The notes: a model not told the origin generated them from the letters alone. A stretch of 64,000 nucleotides of DNA from Hygrocybe punicea (GCA_963556145.1 OY744471.1:5635590-5699589), one strand, 5' to 3'. Shown: positions 12,301 through 23,511, counted from the first letter of the stretch. Made by a program: numbers and translations.

Positions 12301-13498
12301 ACCTCGTGGATGCACATTGATGCGGAAGGTTTTGCAACCGCTGTGGAAACCAAGGTTGGCGTCAAATGTTGGATTCTGTGTGCCCGTCGTCGCACAACGC
12401 CTGAATTTAACCATGACGGCGACATGGGATCGATTTTGGCATTTGGGAATGACTGGGACCCGTTTGGCTCTGGTCTGGGAATGTACGAACATGAAGCAGT
12501 TCTTTTGAAACCCGGTACAATATTGTATGTTACATTCAGCTTGATGTGCCTATTTCTAATATTTGATAGGTACATGCGACCTAACACGCCGCACTATGTC
12601 ATCACATTGGAGAACTCCATTGCTTATGGACGACATTTCTACTCCACATCGTCAATTCAAGATAGCTGCTGGGGAATTATTCATTGCTTGGTAATGGACC
12701 ACTCCGTCACCAACACGGCTCACACGGTTTCTCGGAAGCTCCTCCGTAGACTCATGGCATTCTGGCTCAAAACTTATGAAGACAATTACGATCCAAATAA
12801 CGGTACGGCATCCGATTCATCTTGGAGTCTTTTTGAGTCGCAGCTGACCAGTTTCATTCACAGACTATAATCCATCCTTGGTACATGTCCCAAATGTCAC
12901 AAAACCGGATGGCCTTTTGGATGTTATCTTTGTCAGCCACATCCTGGAATTCTCCGAAATTCTGGATAAGCGACGGTATGAAAGTGAAGATGGCGAAATC
13001 CCGAACGTCGAGTTATTAGAGCAAGCCGTTGGCCGTTCCTTAACAGAGAAGTTCAGGAATTGGTATATTCACCACTATATTTGTGTTACCGAGGGAGACC
13101 TGGATTATGCTCCTGTGGTTTTCCAAACGACACGTCTTCGACTTGCCGCCAGCATTACTCTCTATGTCACCCAAGCAATAGCCAATGAAGTCCCACTAAA
13201 TGAAGGTATTTGCGACGTAACGGTCCGCAATTTATTTCTAGAACACTTTGGAAGGGAATCCGCAGATGCAGCCAGCTACTTGACACTGATTGACTGTCAT
13301 CAAGACTCGCTCAAGTGCTTCTATTGGACTGGTGACGAGTTTGAAGTGCGTCGGCGGCCCGAGATCGCTGAAAGTCCAAACCTCAACACTCAGCCTGACT
13401 CGGAAACGTCTGGTGCGTTTCAAAAGTTCTTGCTTGCCGTGCTTGCGTCATTGATCTCACGATGGCCATGGCTGTCACGGTACAGATCACCGCTTTGA
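9359..13498 (+). CDS. JmjC-domain (Fe(II)/2-oxoglutarate) protein, apparently intact
   Basis: Hand splicing gives twelve exons with introns at about 9578-9630, 9901-9951, 10216-10266, 10320-10373, 10552-10594, 10797-10844, 11327-11509 (least certain), 11937-11977, 12138-12185, 12525-12569 and 12803-12863. The sum is 3462 nt, exactly 1154 codons, with no internal stop. The JmjC core is near residues 750-900: W-M-H-I-D (H795, D797) and NTPHYV (H873) supply the HxD..H iron triad known in JmjC oxygenases. A linker contains SRKKKKRKPVKR (nuclear-localisation-like, ~518) and VIDLT (550), a classic SUMO-interacting motif. Family knowledge suggests a nuclear histone- or protein-demethylase-type oxygenase; the substrate is unknown. 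A decayed paralogue lies at 49.8-60.6 kb. Confidence 0.72.
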
Positions 13499-14006
13499 TC
13501 CCCTCAGAGGACAGAAAAGACGGAACACTGGTGGTGAAATGGCACAGCAGGCAAAGCGCTCGAGAGCAGGTTGAGTGTATTCGAGGCCCAAGATAAACGA
13601 GTCGGAAATCCTTAAAGAGCTTGCTTGAGGACTTGGCCTGGCAATCGGATGCTTGCCAATCACCTATAGCCATCATTTACTTGTTCCAGTTTCCGAGTTA
13701 CGCTTTGAAAGTACCGTCATGATCATCTTACTGGTATTGCTATCATGTATGACATTTTGCGACGTTTTTGAACAATCAAATGAAAACAAATATGAAACAT
13801 GACCATTGCGCATCACCATCAGGAATCCCACTGGAGCAAACACACGCAAATTTCCCGTTACTTCAAGTTTATTACTAATCTTATAACTTACTAACCTTAG
13901 GGCCTGTTCAGCAACTCGGTTACCTAAGTTTTGCAAGACATGCCGGACATGCCGTGCTGCTGACAAACCCCGCTTCTTTGTTTCGGGTGGGGGTTACCCC
14001 TCTCCG

Positions 14007-16074
14007 ATGGCCTCTCCGATGGCCTCAACAAAGTCAACAGGCAAGGCAAAGGCAAAGGCCAAGTCTGATGACCCCAAGCCTCCTCACGGACAATGGACTG
14101 GCAAAGACATCCGTGCCCTTGTTGACTTCCTCTTGCAGCACAAAGCAGAGGCTGGTGATGGTGGAAATTTCAGGAAAACAACATGGAATGCAGCGGTGGC
14201 AGCAATGGCTCAGACCCCTCCTGAAAGGGGGGGGCCTAAGTCAGCCGGTTCTTGCCAAACTAAATGGGCAAATGTAAGTCCATTCTTACTTGCAATATTG
14301 TCATCTACTGATGTTGAAAAACAGTTAAAGGAAATCTACGACGACATGGAACCCCTCATAAGGCAGTCTGGTTTGCCCTGGGACCATACACGTGGACTCA
14401 AAATTGATGAACACACCGAGCCAGTCTGGGATGAATATGTTAAGGTATTTTTATTTACATTTTCTTCTATTGATTGTGTTGACCAATCGAGCAGAAACAT
14501 CCAAAAGCTTGTCCTTTCCGAAACACTGGTTGGGACCTTTACGTCGATATGCAACAGTTAATGCCATCCCATGGCAAGGGTGCAAATGTATTCTGACCCC
14601 TGTCTACTTCTCAGGGCGCACCACTCGATCTGTCGGATTCATCATCAGAACATGCTGCAGGATCAGGCGATGCACAAACACTGAGCCCTCAGGTCCACAG
14701 TGATGCCCCTCTTCCCCCTTCCTCCCCTCCTCCCAGTCCCCTGAAGAAACCCGGGAAAAAATGCAAGGGTCCCTCTGCCTCCCTACCAGCGTTGTCATCT
14801 CCATCTTTATCTCACAGGGTGCGCAGTAGCATACCATGTCACACAGTATCTTGAAAGTACTTGACAAGTATACTAAATATCATTACTGTAACATTCAACA
14901 TGGTATTGTAACAGTATTCAGACATAAACTACAATACTTGTGCTCAAATTCATCTGAAGGTATGAAGGCAAATGAGACTTATACCCTTTCAATAACATCA
15001 AGCCTGTTGTTTCACTACTTTTACTGTATCTACAGCAAAGTACTGTATAGTTCAGATAGAATACTTGCAGCCTAAGATGAATAAAAGTATTAAACTAGTA
15101 AGGAAGTTGTGCCACTTTCACTACTAGGATACCTTTTGAATCCTTTCAAGATACAGTGTGAAATAGTATAGTACTGTTGCCATATTGTAGATTTAAGATA
15201 CTGTGTCAATACTTTTAAGATACTGTTTCAGTACTTTTATTATAATAAAAGTATCTTAAAAGTATTGACACAGTATCTTAAATCTACAATATGGCAACAG
15301 TACTACACTATTTCACACTGTATCTTGAAAGGATTCAAAAGGTATCCTAGTAGTGAAAGTGGCACAACTTCCTTACTAGTTTAATACTTTTATTCATCTT
15401 AGGCTGCAAGTATTCTATCTGAACTATACAGTACTTTGCTGTAGATACAGTAAAAGTAGTGAAACAAAAGGCTTGATGTTATTGAAAAGGTATAAGTCTC
15501 ATTTGCCTTCATACCTTCAGATGAATTTGAGCACAAGTATTGTAGTTTATGTCTGAATACTGTTACAATACCATGTTGAATGTTACAGTAATGATATTTA
15601 GTATACTTGTCAAGTACTTTCAAGATACTGTGTGACATGGTATGCTGCACCCTGTGTCTGATTTCACAGTATCATCTCTTATTGAGTCTGGAGGAAGTGC
15701 TTCCAAGCATGCTCGTGTATCAGGTCCTGTAGCTTTGAATGGAATTAGGGAGGAAATGACTGCATTTAACGCCACTCTGCACCTTGCCACCTAGCACAAG
15801 ATCTGTCAAGATGAGCAGGTCCCGCAGGTTCCACTACCCCCTTCTGATGCAGAAACGAGGAGGTTGGCACAAGATTTAGTCCAGATGAAGGATGGCTACC
15901 TCGATGATGACTCCATGATTTCTGCATTCAATTTATTTGATCAGAATGTCACGCAAGTGGCAACTTATATTGGTATCAAAAGGGACAGCCTGCACCAGCG
16001 CTGGCTCAAGAGGGAGCTCAAGAAGACTGGGCACCACATACCTGACTTTACACTGAGCAATGTGCCACAGTAAT
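14007..16074 (+). pseudogene. Myb/SANT-like gene of the Harbinger element, split by a palindromic insertion
   Basis: The N-terminus has a basic TKSTGKAKAKAKS tract, then a Myb/SANT-like region (GQWTGKDIRALVDFLL..SCQTKWAN, about residues 28-87), the type that partners DDE_Tnp_4 nucleases. Introns at about 14274-14326 and 14443-14493 are clean. A Ser/Pro-rich linker then runs into the 844-bp insertion at 14813. Removing the insertion plus one TCT joins SSPSLS to DFTVSSLIESGG in frame, and the frame continues to an acidic, helical C-terminus ending SNVPQ. One TAG remains near 15793, so the gene is dead even after that removal. One small intron near 14595 could not be fixed with confidence. Confidence 0.6.
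14813..15656. mobile_element. 844-bp foldback (near-perfect palindrome) element
   Basis: The two arms (about 14813-15230 and 15240-15656) are inverted copies differing by only a few small indels; the centre is near 15235. The ends read CACAGGGTGC and GCACCCTGTG, with TCT on both sides (14810-14812 and 15657-15659). The two similar 79-83-codon open frames on opposite strands are simply the two arms read in mirror image. CAC-type ends with a 3-bp duplication suggest the CACTA/CMC or a related superfamily. It carries no transposase. Confidence 0.8.
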
Positions 16075-16232
16075 TCTTTTACCCTGCCATCATTTTTCAC
16101 CAATGTATCATGTATTTCTATTTTTTATGTACTACCTTTTCATGAAATTATGAGTCATCTGCAAACCATGGATTCAGAACAGGAAATATTGTACATGACA
16201 GGAAAGTATGGTATGTACATGGAAAAAAATTA

Positions 16233-17276
16233 CACGGCCACTGCTATCCTCACATCCCTTGCATGAATGTATTTATTGTAGTCAGCCCACATCAATTGTG
16301 CAATGGCGTCTTGCATGTCACGGCTAGCTTCGCGAACTGCACAGGTTGGTAAAGCTTCCGCCAGTTTACTGTACATATCTGGATCAATATGGGCATTGAG
16401 TACATCCTCCAGGGCATCTTCGTCAAGGTCTTTGTCAAAGGGGTCATATTGGTGGATGAAATTATGGATGGCAGTGAGGGCTGGCGGAATGCGAGCTTGG
16501 ACTTTCATGCTGTATTTGGGAGGTAGAAGAAGAATCCGGAAACGATGTTTGAGGACACCAAAGATTCATTCCACAACGTTGCGGGCTGACGAATGGCAAA
16601 GGTTAAACAGTTCTTCTTTGCTTCTGGGTGCTCAATCTCCATGTCGCCATTCATCAAGGTGATAGCGTTCACCACAGTAGGGAATTAACAGCTATGGTAT
16701 GAGGGCAAACCCTGCATCTGCAAGATAATATTTGCCACAGGGGATTCGGAAGTCATGATTGTGAGCATCATTGTAGACTGCAGCATCAGCTGTTGACCCA
16801 TCCCAACCACTAAGCATGTAAAAGCAACGCATGTTGAACGTGCACGCCATCAAGCAGTTCTGTGAAAGAAATCCTTTGTGATTACGGGACATTGCCCAAT
16901 CGCTGCTGGATGGGATGCAATTGATATGGGTGCCGTCGACAGCACCCAAGGCATTGGTGAAGTACGGGTTAAATTTTGGATTTCCAGAAATTTCAGGGGG
17001 GATGGGATCGCCACTCTTTGGAAGAGTAACATATTTCGTATAAAACGGTGGGGACGAAAAGGCTGCAAGCATTCAGCGGAAACAACTGCAAGACATATCA
17101 GTCATTAAAAACAAAGAGAGTGCATAAATGACTTACTTTGAGATCGTACCATTGGAGTGTTGGAAGCGCTCACCAACATGCGGAATCATCAAGCCGGTGA
17201 TGCATGTGTACAGGAAAATGGCAAGCTGTTCGTGCAGTGTGATGTGTTTTGAATTTCCATAGCCTTCTTTCTCCAT
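16233..17276 (-). pseudogene. PIF/Harbinger DDE nuclease (DDE_Tnp_4-like)
   Basis: Exon 1 (17276-17137) encodes MEKEGYGNSKHITLHEQL and IPHVGERFQHSNGTIS. A 51-bp intron (17136-17086) follows. The core shows the three acidic blocks of this nuclease family: GAVDGTHI, SGWDGSTADAAVY and YYLADAGF, then the C-terminal block EELFNL..IFGVLKHRF. At least four in-frame stops interrupt it (after CFR; after ADAGFALIP; after EWRHGD; in VVE-stop-IFG). Several are TGA where the family normally has Arg. Known role: cutting the ends of Harbinger elements together with the Myb-like partner. Confidence 0.8.
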
Positions 17277-17592
17277 TGGCACCCTCTGATCAATGGCTCA
17301 GCTGTAGAGAACTCACTGTCAGTACCTTTACCTCCATTGTTGTTTGCAGATATACGTGTCGGGCAGAATGTTTTGTAATATTATTCATAATATATACATA
17401 AAGGGGGGGCGGGGTCGGCATTGCAATGACAATGATGAAGAGCGGCCATTGAGACACACACTAAGGAAAAACATGCCCTTTGAGAAATCGGCTCACTGCA
17501 TCCTCAAGTTTCTTGGCCAATCGAAGCGATCTTCCATGCCTCGGAAGCATCTCGTACCACTTCGCGGCAATCCTACACGATGCTTTGTTCAG
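17277..17592. other. no recognisable gene
   Basis: Contains the right edge of the Harbinger remnant and a short GGGGGGGCGGGG tract near 17404. The word TCAATGGCTCAGCTGTAGAG near 17291 is shared with the tandem repeat at 23.0-23.4 kb. Confidence 0.35.
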
Positions 17593-18623
17593 TCAGATGA
17601 GTTCGAGACGTGTCTGGAACCAGTCTTCGGCAGCGGGACACCAGTAGCCAATGTTGAAAAGGCTCTTCTGCCACGTTGAGTGTTTTGGCCACCAAGAGAG
17701 ATGGGAGACCTGCTTGCCCAATCCTACATCAATAGTTAGTATATGGCAGACTGAGTTAGAAAGAATAACTACCAGTATACACCCTGTATACACCACAGAT
17801 GAGATCAAGCTCATCCTCATTGAGGCAGTCATCAATGAAGATATTGTCCAAAGAACGAAAACAGAACACTTGTCCCTGTGCGAGGGGTGCATCAGAGGGA
17901 CCAGTGAGGATGCACCCGGGGCTGACAAACTCCATCGCAAGGTGCCAGATAATACTGCCCTTGAGAATGGCCACGTGTGCATGGGAAGAACAGAGGAAAG
18001 TGTCTCGAGCCGCTTTGTAAGCTGCATAATCAGCAGCATCAGGCTGATAGCCTATTGCGCGCACACCGAGAGAGACGGGAGGGAGGGTCATGAATTGCTG
18101 AGTGTGGGGGGCAAGGGAGGAGGGTGTTGAAGGGGATGCCTTGTGCTGAAAGAAAATGGACAACATCTATGATACCCGTCATGCATGAGCGAGCGCACTG
18201 CAGTGCAGTGACTGGACTGTCCACTGCGAGCAGCCAGTCGATAATTTCCGCACCTTCAGCACTGTTTGCAGCACGAAGGAAATATATTCTCTGTGAGTCA
18301 CTCGTTTCATGTGACTCAATTGCCATGTAATGGTCTAGTCTTTCATGTAGCGGATAGAGACTCGACAAGCTCAGGTCCCATGGCAAGGGCGGGGGCACAT
18401 CCACTGGGTCATTACTGATCAAACGTGCAATGAAAGAAGCTATCAGGCCTTTGTATGCATCAGCTACCTGAGAGTGAGCATCCTGTAAAATGTTGAGGGT
18501 TCGCTCCCACTCAGCAATCGATGCTGGAGGACCCTCGAAGGGGATGGTGCCAGCTTCCCAATCAAATCCAGTGTGCTCATAAAGATTGGCGTCGAGGGAG
18601 TTTCCAAAATTTGGAGCTGCCGC
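17593..18623 (-). pseudogene. 3' part of a basidiomycete protein of unknown function
   Basis: Read on the minus strand from 18623, the frame carries HFLSAQGIPFNTLLP, then after a frameshift near 18065 GVRAIGYQPDAADY, SSHAHVAILKGSIIWHLAME, LTGPSD and DELDLICGVYRVYTG. A probable intron is followed by SWWPKHSTWQKSLFNIGYW and WFQTRLELI. This order of blocks matches a widespread, uncharacterised Agaricomycete protein family whose N-terminal half is found here at 21.06-22.53 kb. The LTR element at 18.62-21.06 kb separates the halves. The frameshift argues the copy was inactive or has decayed since. Confidence 0.5.
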
Positions 18624-18784
18624 TGGATTAGTTGTGCCTGGACAGTCACGTGATATGATTCCCACGGTTTGTCGTAGTCAGTAGCTGATCTGATTTGGTA
18701 GATAGTTCCTATCTCAGTCTTTGCTAGCTTTCCAGCAAGGCTTCCTCAGCCAGTTCCCTCAGCAGCCTCCGACCCACTCCAACA
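18624..18784 (+). repeat. left LTR of the 18.6-21.1 kb element
   Basis: Starts TGGATTAGTTGTGCCTGG and ends CACTCCAACA. It is the same family as the LTRs at 45403 and 49374, sharing GTGCCTGG.CAGTCACGTGA, TCCCACGGTT and AGTCAGTAGC. Confidence 0.8.
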
Positions 18785-19089
18785 TGGTGATGAGAGTGGA
18801 TTCTTAGCCAGCCCTTCTGCCAGCAGTTTTCAGCACCCCAGCAAGCCTTCTTTTTTCTTTTTTTTGGTACCCCAGCGATTTTTCGAGCACTGAGAACATT
18901 TCCAAGAACATTTCTGAACCCGAGCACCTTTTCAAACACCGAGAACTTTCTGACCAGAGAACCAAGCACCGAGCACCAAGCACCCCTTTTTCGACCACTG
19001 AGAACTTTTCTGAATAGAGAACCGAGCACTGAGCACCTTTTTTTCTTCAAGCACCAAACACTTTTCAAGCGATTCTATTTCATTTCGGC

Positions 19090-20169
19090 ATGGCAAACAA
19101 CAAAAAGAAAACAACAAAAAAAGCCCTGGCTTCCACGACTCAACAAGAGCCTGCACCCACTGCTTCAGGTTCCCTGTCTCAAGATGGCATGCTCGTGCGC
19201 ATGAGAGATGTAGAAAGATTGGTAGCAGGATGCCTCAAAAAAGGCAGAGCTGAAGGTATCCTACAAGGCATCGCAGAGGAACGTGCTCGTTGGGAATCGA
19301 CCCAAATGGCCCTGCCAACCCGCACATCAGCATCAACGCAGACGAACGCGGCAACCCAGCCAGAGCCGCCCACCAGCCTGAACACTTCCGTCTCAACGCA
19401 AACACAGCCACGTACCCATGCATACGTGTCAACGCAAACGCCGGCATCTATCTCACCCCAAACGGCATCCAGCAACATCTCCACATCGACCCAGACAGTT
19501 CCGTCGACCTGCGTATCAGTGTCGACCCAGACAACACCGCCAGCCACCATTTCCATGGCAACCCAGCAACAGCTGTCCACCAGCACCACTGCAGCAAGCC
19601 AAACGACCCCGTCTACCTGCACATCTGTGTCAGTGCAGATGGACGAGCCCTCACCAGACCCAAACACTTCGAAAATGATGAGAGTTGTGCCGGAGCGTGC
19701 CATGTCCTCGTCAAGCACCCAAACGGCCCCATCCGTGCGCGAAAACGCGTCCCAGCATGGCCCAACACACCCACCATCGCCAGAAGCAACGGCAACTGCA
19801 TTGGATAGCACCCCGTCATCAAACGGCACCCCAACACAAGCCCCAGCGCCCAAAACTCAACGGGAAACGCATTACGTGCCCGCGTCGACCCCAGATCCCC
19901 CACCCCTGCTGAAAAACGTGTCCATACGTGTGTCAGACTGCAATTCCAACATGCCAGCCTCAATGCCCGACGAGTTCATGCCCACACCGGCCCAAAACCA
20001 CGCGCCCATGCAACAAAACGCGCCCAAACGCACCCCAGACCCGTTCCTCCCCCAAGTACATGCCCTCACACGCCCACGCCAGCCCAGAATCATGACGCCG
20101 CAATCCAGACGCCAAGGCCAGACGACATTGAAACGCAAGCTGACGCATACACGGAGTTTGACAAGATGA
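19090..20169 (+). CDS. gag-like ORF with TQT-motif array (359 aa)
   Basis: The ATG at 19090 follows a tRNA-primer-like site and opens a 359-codon frame, the only one of size in this element. The N-terminus is basic (NNKKKTTKKALAS), then a short helical region (RDVERLVAGCLKKGRAEGI, residues 40-57), then a long Thr/Ser/Pro-rich segment. Six TQT motifs occur at residues 83, 103, 115, 134, 146 and 210, mostly as STQT and spaced 12-20 residues. The C-terminus is Pro-rich and basic (RRQGQTTLKRKL). No zinc knuckle, protease or polymerase is present. I infer a structural Gag-like role from its position between LTRs; it resembles no Gag I can name. Confidence 0.6.
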   Translation: MANNKKKTTKKALASTTQQEPAPTASGSLSQDGMLVRMRDVERLVAGCLKKGRAEGILQGIAEERARWESTQMALPTRTSASTQTNAATQPEPPTSLNTSVSTQTQPRTHAYVSTQTPASISPQTASSNISTSTQTVPSTCVSVSTQTTPPATISMATQQQLSTSTTAASQTTPSTCTSVSVQMDEPSPDPNTSKMMRVVPERAMSSSSTQTAPSVRENASQHGPTHPPSPEATATALDSTPSSNGTPTQAPAPKTQRETHYVPASTPDPPPLLKNVSIRVSDCNSNMPASMPDEFMPTPAQNHAPMQQNAPKRTPDPFLPQVHALTRPRQPRIMTPQSRRQGQTTLKRKLTHTRSLTR

Positions 20170-20895
20170 AGGGGAATGAGATGAAGGAGAGAAGAGGAGA
20201 AAAGGGGACAGAGACGACGGGGACAGAGGATGCGAGCAAGGATGCACCAATGACGAACGAGAACGTGAGCCGGGACTAGAAGGCAGACCAATGGGAAGAC
20301 GCGAACGGCCCCGTTTTGACATCTGACCCCACCCCCATGAATATACCCCCACCCACGTCTGCCCCCATGTGATTTGACTGGGCCAAAGAAGCCACTGCAA
20401 TTCCTGTCCATCCTGTGTTCCCAATTGCATACCCACCCCATGACATTTTGGCCCTCTGTTCCAACATGAAACAACGACCGTTTTCCACCCTACGGCGCCA
20501 TGCTCGACGACGCAACTGCTCACGCCCTCGACATTTCTTCACCGCCCCCACCGGTCCTGTTATCACTCGAAGCCATCCGCGTGGTATTGGTCCTGGATGG
20601 CCGATCGTCACACAACCCCTCACGCCCACCAGCTTGAAATCACCCAACCCAATGGACCTCGATTGGGATTGTGACCCCCGCCTTCGTGATTTGAGTCAAG
20701 CACTTGTAGCTTTGGGTTGGACAAGGCCTAGGTAGTTTTGTTGAGTTTTCTTTTCTGGACTGATTTTCCTTTTTCTTTTTCCTTTGTTTCTTTTGTCTGT
20801 TCCTCTTTTCTTCCTGCTTTCCTGCTTTTTTTGTTTTTTTTTGTTTTTCTCTCTTTGGCTAGTGACAAGGGTGTCGCTACAAGAAGGGGGGCACT

Positions 20896-21056
20896 TGGAT
20901 TAGTTGTGCCTGGACAGTCACGTGATCTGATTCCCACGGTTTGTCGTAGTCAGTAGCTGATCTGATGTGGTAGATAGTTCCTATCTCAGTCTTTGCTAGC
21001 TTTCCAGTGAGGCTTCCTCAGCCAGTTCCCTCAGCAGCCTCTGACCCACTCCACCA
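20896..21056 (+). repeat. right LTR of the 18.6-21.1 kb element
   Basis: Direct copy of 18624-18784, ending CACTCCACCA. It is preceded by a pyrimidine-rich stretch (20740-20860) and the purine tract at about 20880-20893. Confidence 0.8.
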
Positions 21057-22527
21057 TGGGGGTGTGGCAGTCACCCATGCCATGGATGGAAAAAATATCT
21101 CGATGCCAGTATTCAGTGGGAAGCGAAGCCGCAGCCACAGGTATCGTTTGACTCTCCGAGTGCTCAGTGTCCATGGGACCAGTAGGTTGCATCAGCTCTC
21201 CTTCTTCCAAAGGATCATTGTATTCATCATTACCGAATGGGTCCTCATAATCCACCACATCAGGGGCAAATTTGGTGCAGATGTCCCATTCCCTCTCGAA
21301 GGTGTTGTACCGCATATGCTCCCTTGACCTGTCTTCCCACAGATCCTCCATCTCTCAGTAGTTGACTCTCATTCTCATGCAAAAGCCATCCACGTCCAAC
21401 CAATGGAAGATGGTGGCCCCTCTCTTGCCTGGCGAAAGGAAGTGCTCACTTTCCCTCTGCCAAGCTAGGCAAGATGCCCTTTCTTGTTCAGTCTCCAAGG
21501 CGGCAACTTTCTCATGGCGGGCTGTTTGCCGAACGAAAGATTCCTGCCATGTTTCCCCATGCTTTTGGCGGGAACCCGGGCTTGGCTGGGGAGGTTGTTG
21601 AGCCAGTGGAGGTGTCATATTGTTAGGACCTGAGGGCAGCTGAGGGCTCCCTTCAGTAAAGGGCACAGCAGTCAACACTAGTCACTCTTCCCGCTGCTGC
21701 TGGATCGCATCCTGGACCTGCACATTGTTCAGTAAATATTTCTGTGCCTCGGGTTGGGGCAATTCACATAAGGGCTTGTCGAGGGTGCTCCAGACGATCC
21801 ATACTGGGATGCCGACCCTTATGAGTCTTGGCAAATGGATTAGCCATTTGCATGTCTGTATGTGTATGACCGTGCCAACTCTTGGATTGGCCTCATTGAA
21901 CCAAGCAATTGGTGAGTCCTGCAGTTGCCGAACCCACTCAGGGTGGATTTTGGTATCTTTGACAAGTATTTTCACCCATGAGGGATCATCTCCATATGGA
22001 ACATCCTCAAAGGTGTGGTGCGAGATGGCCATCAAGCATAACGCCATGAGAGGGATGAAAGCATTGCGAGATTGCATAGCACACTTCCAGGCAGTGTGTT
22101 CACGTTTATGGGAGTGGGAATAGCTGTATGTGCGAGGTATGGGGAAATGCTTGAAGTTGAGAGGGTAAAACCCACCAGGCGCTGTGCTCATTAGTTCCCA
22201 GGCAACCAGATGCAAGGAGTTCTCTAGGTCGCTCCACTTCTCACGAACTACAGCTGCCAGTTGGAGCTCATTACAAACACGTTCCAGAGGAATTGATTTG
22301 TAGTTGTAGACTAGGCGCTGTAGTAACTGGTGATCGAATGGTATTGAGCGAGGCACAAATGCCAGTTGCGGGAAGTCGTTGCGAGCCCAATTCAACTGGA
22401 AGCACCACTTTGGGTGCAGATCATCACATTCGAAGAATTGGTGGTTGGGGAAGTTCGTTAACGGTCTGGCATTCGGAGAAGTAATGACATAATTGTCAAT
22501 GAGGAAAGTGGTAAGTGGGGAATTCAT
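21057..22527 (-). pseudogene. 5' part of the gene of unknown function split by the LTR element
   Basis: From the ATG at 22527 a 281-codon frame runs to 21682 with RLVYNYKSIPLERVCNELQ, LENSLHLVAWELM and SWVKILVKDTKIHPEWV. Downstream frames carry ETWQESFVRQTARHEKVAALE, GKRGATIFHWLDVDGF and HMRYNTFEREWDICTKFAPD. These blocks, in this order, belong to the same uncharacterised Agaricomycete family as the part at 17.6-18.6 kb. The break falls after GMGDCHTP at the right LTR edge. An intron or a stop must be removed near 21680 and near 21355. Function unknown. Confidence 0.5.
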
Positions 22528-22719
22528 CTGGAAAGCTTGTGAGTTAGATGGAGTCTTGCAGTACAGCCAGAAAATCTACTGACCTCTTTACGGGCCAAGC
22601 AAACGGGGGAGGGGAAGGCGGACAAGGTGGACAATGAAGGCGGAAGAGATCGATGGGATTAAGGGGTCGATAGGGATGGCAGATGGGTGATCACGAAGGT
22701 AGGGGACCAGGAGGACCAA

Positions 22720-23395
22720 AAGGTAAGCTCGCTTGTACTTTGTACAGGTGAACGATGGCAGAGACCAGATGCTATGGGAGTGACCTGAACCAGTAGGGGA
22801 CCACAAGAGAACCAGGAAGGGGACCAGGTAGGCAACCACGAGGAAGACCAAAGGTAAGCTCGCTAGTACTATGTATAGGTGAACGAGGGGACCTAGGAAG
22901 GGTAGTTGCTCACTGGTACTTTGTACTGGTGAACGTTGAGGAAAAGAACATGACTAAGTCAGAAAACAATATGACTAAACTGATGCGTCAACAGGGACAA
23001 ACATCCCAGCTCTTCATGACTGAGTCATCAAAGAGCTCTCATCCAGTTCTCAATGGCTGAGCTGTAGAGAACTTATCTGGCACCCGCCCATCTCCTCACC
23101 GTCGTCGTGTCGTACCTGGTGCTCCCAGCTCATTATCAGCACTCTCAGTGGCTGAGCCATAGAGAACTCTGGGTGCTCCCGTCTCCTCACCATCGTGGAC
23201 TCCTCATTGTCACCCTCTCAATGGCTGAGCCATAGAGAACTCACCTGGCACCCGCCCATCTCCTCACCGTTGTCGTGTCGTACCTGGTGCTCCCATCTCC
23301 TCATCGGCACTCTCAGCGGCTGAGCCATAGAGAACTTATCTGGCGCTCCCGTCTCCTCATCGGCCTCTCAACAGCCGGGCTGTGCTGCATTTCCA
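22720..23395. repeat. two tandem-repeat tracts
   Basis: Between 22728 and 22935 the phrase AGCTCGCTTGTACTTTGTAC..GGTGAACGA occurs three times. From about 23045 to 23345 a unit with CAATGGCTGAGCCATAGAGA plus CTCCCATCTCCTCATCGGCA repeats four to five times at uneven spacing (roughly 70-95 bp). No coding frame was supported. Confidence 0.6.
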
Positions 23396-23511
23396 TCAGT
23401 TCAGCTTAATCGCGCCCTTTCTCCATTCAATTTCATGACCATTTCCATCCTGTGGAATACATTATTCGACCACACTATGTACAGTATTATTCGACCACAT
23501 TATGTACAGTA

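Larger units (their letters stand above)
13900..17276. mobile_element. decayed PIF/Harbinger transposon
   Basis: The left edge reads TTA (13897-13899) then GGGCCTGTTCAGCAACTCGG, matching the TTA/TAA duplication and GGGCCTGTT-type ends of PIF/Harbinger elements. Inside are the two genes that define the superfamily, in convergent order: a Myb/SANT-like DNA-binding gene (+) and a DDE_Tnp_4 nuclease (-). I could not find the matching right end before 17.6 kb, so that boundary is only the outermost coding position. Both genes carry stops. Confidence 0.65.
18624..21056 (+). mobile_element. short LTR retroelement without pol (gag-like ORF only)
   Basis: Two direct 161-bp repeats, about 95% alike by eye, bound a 2.1-kb interior. 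Directly after the left repeat lies TGGTGATGAGAGTGG, a primer-binding-site-like TGG start. Directly before the right repeat is the purine tract AAGAAGGGGGGCAC. There is one long ORF and no reverse transcriptase or integrase. This is the layout of TR-GAG/LARD-type non-autonomous elements. No convincing target duplication is visible. It splits a gene of unknown function. Confidence 0.75.

Noticed and set aside
14836..15650. Two similar 79-83-codon proteins on opposite strands
   Set aside because: They are the two arms of the palindromic element read in mirror image, not a duplicated gene pair.
18932..19068. Minus-strand frames opposite the leader of the 18.6-kb element
   Set aside because: Short imperfect repeats of GAGCACC/GAGAACTTTCTGA in the untranslated leader explain them.
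23040..23345. CRISPR-like array of CAATGGCTGAGC repeats
   Set aside because: Spacing is uneven, the intervals are themselves repeated, and the context is eukaryotic; an ordinary minisatellite.
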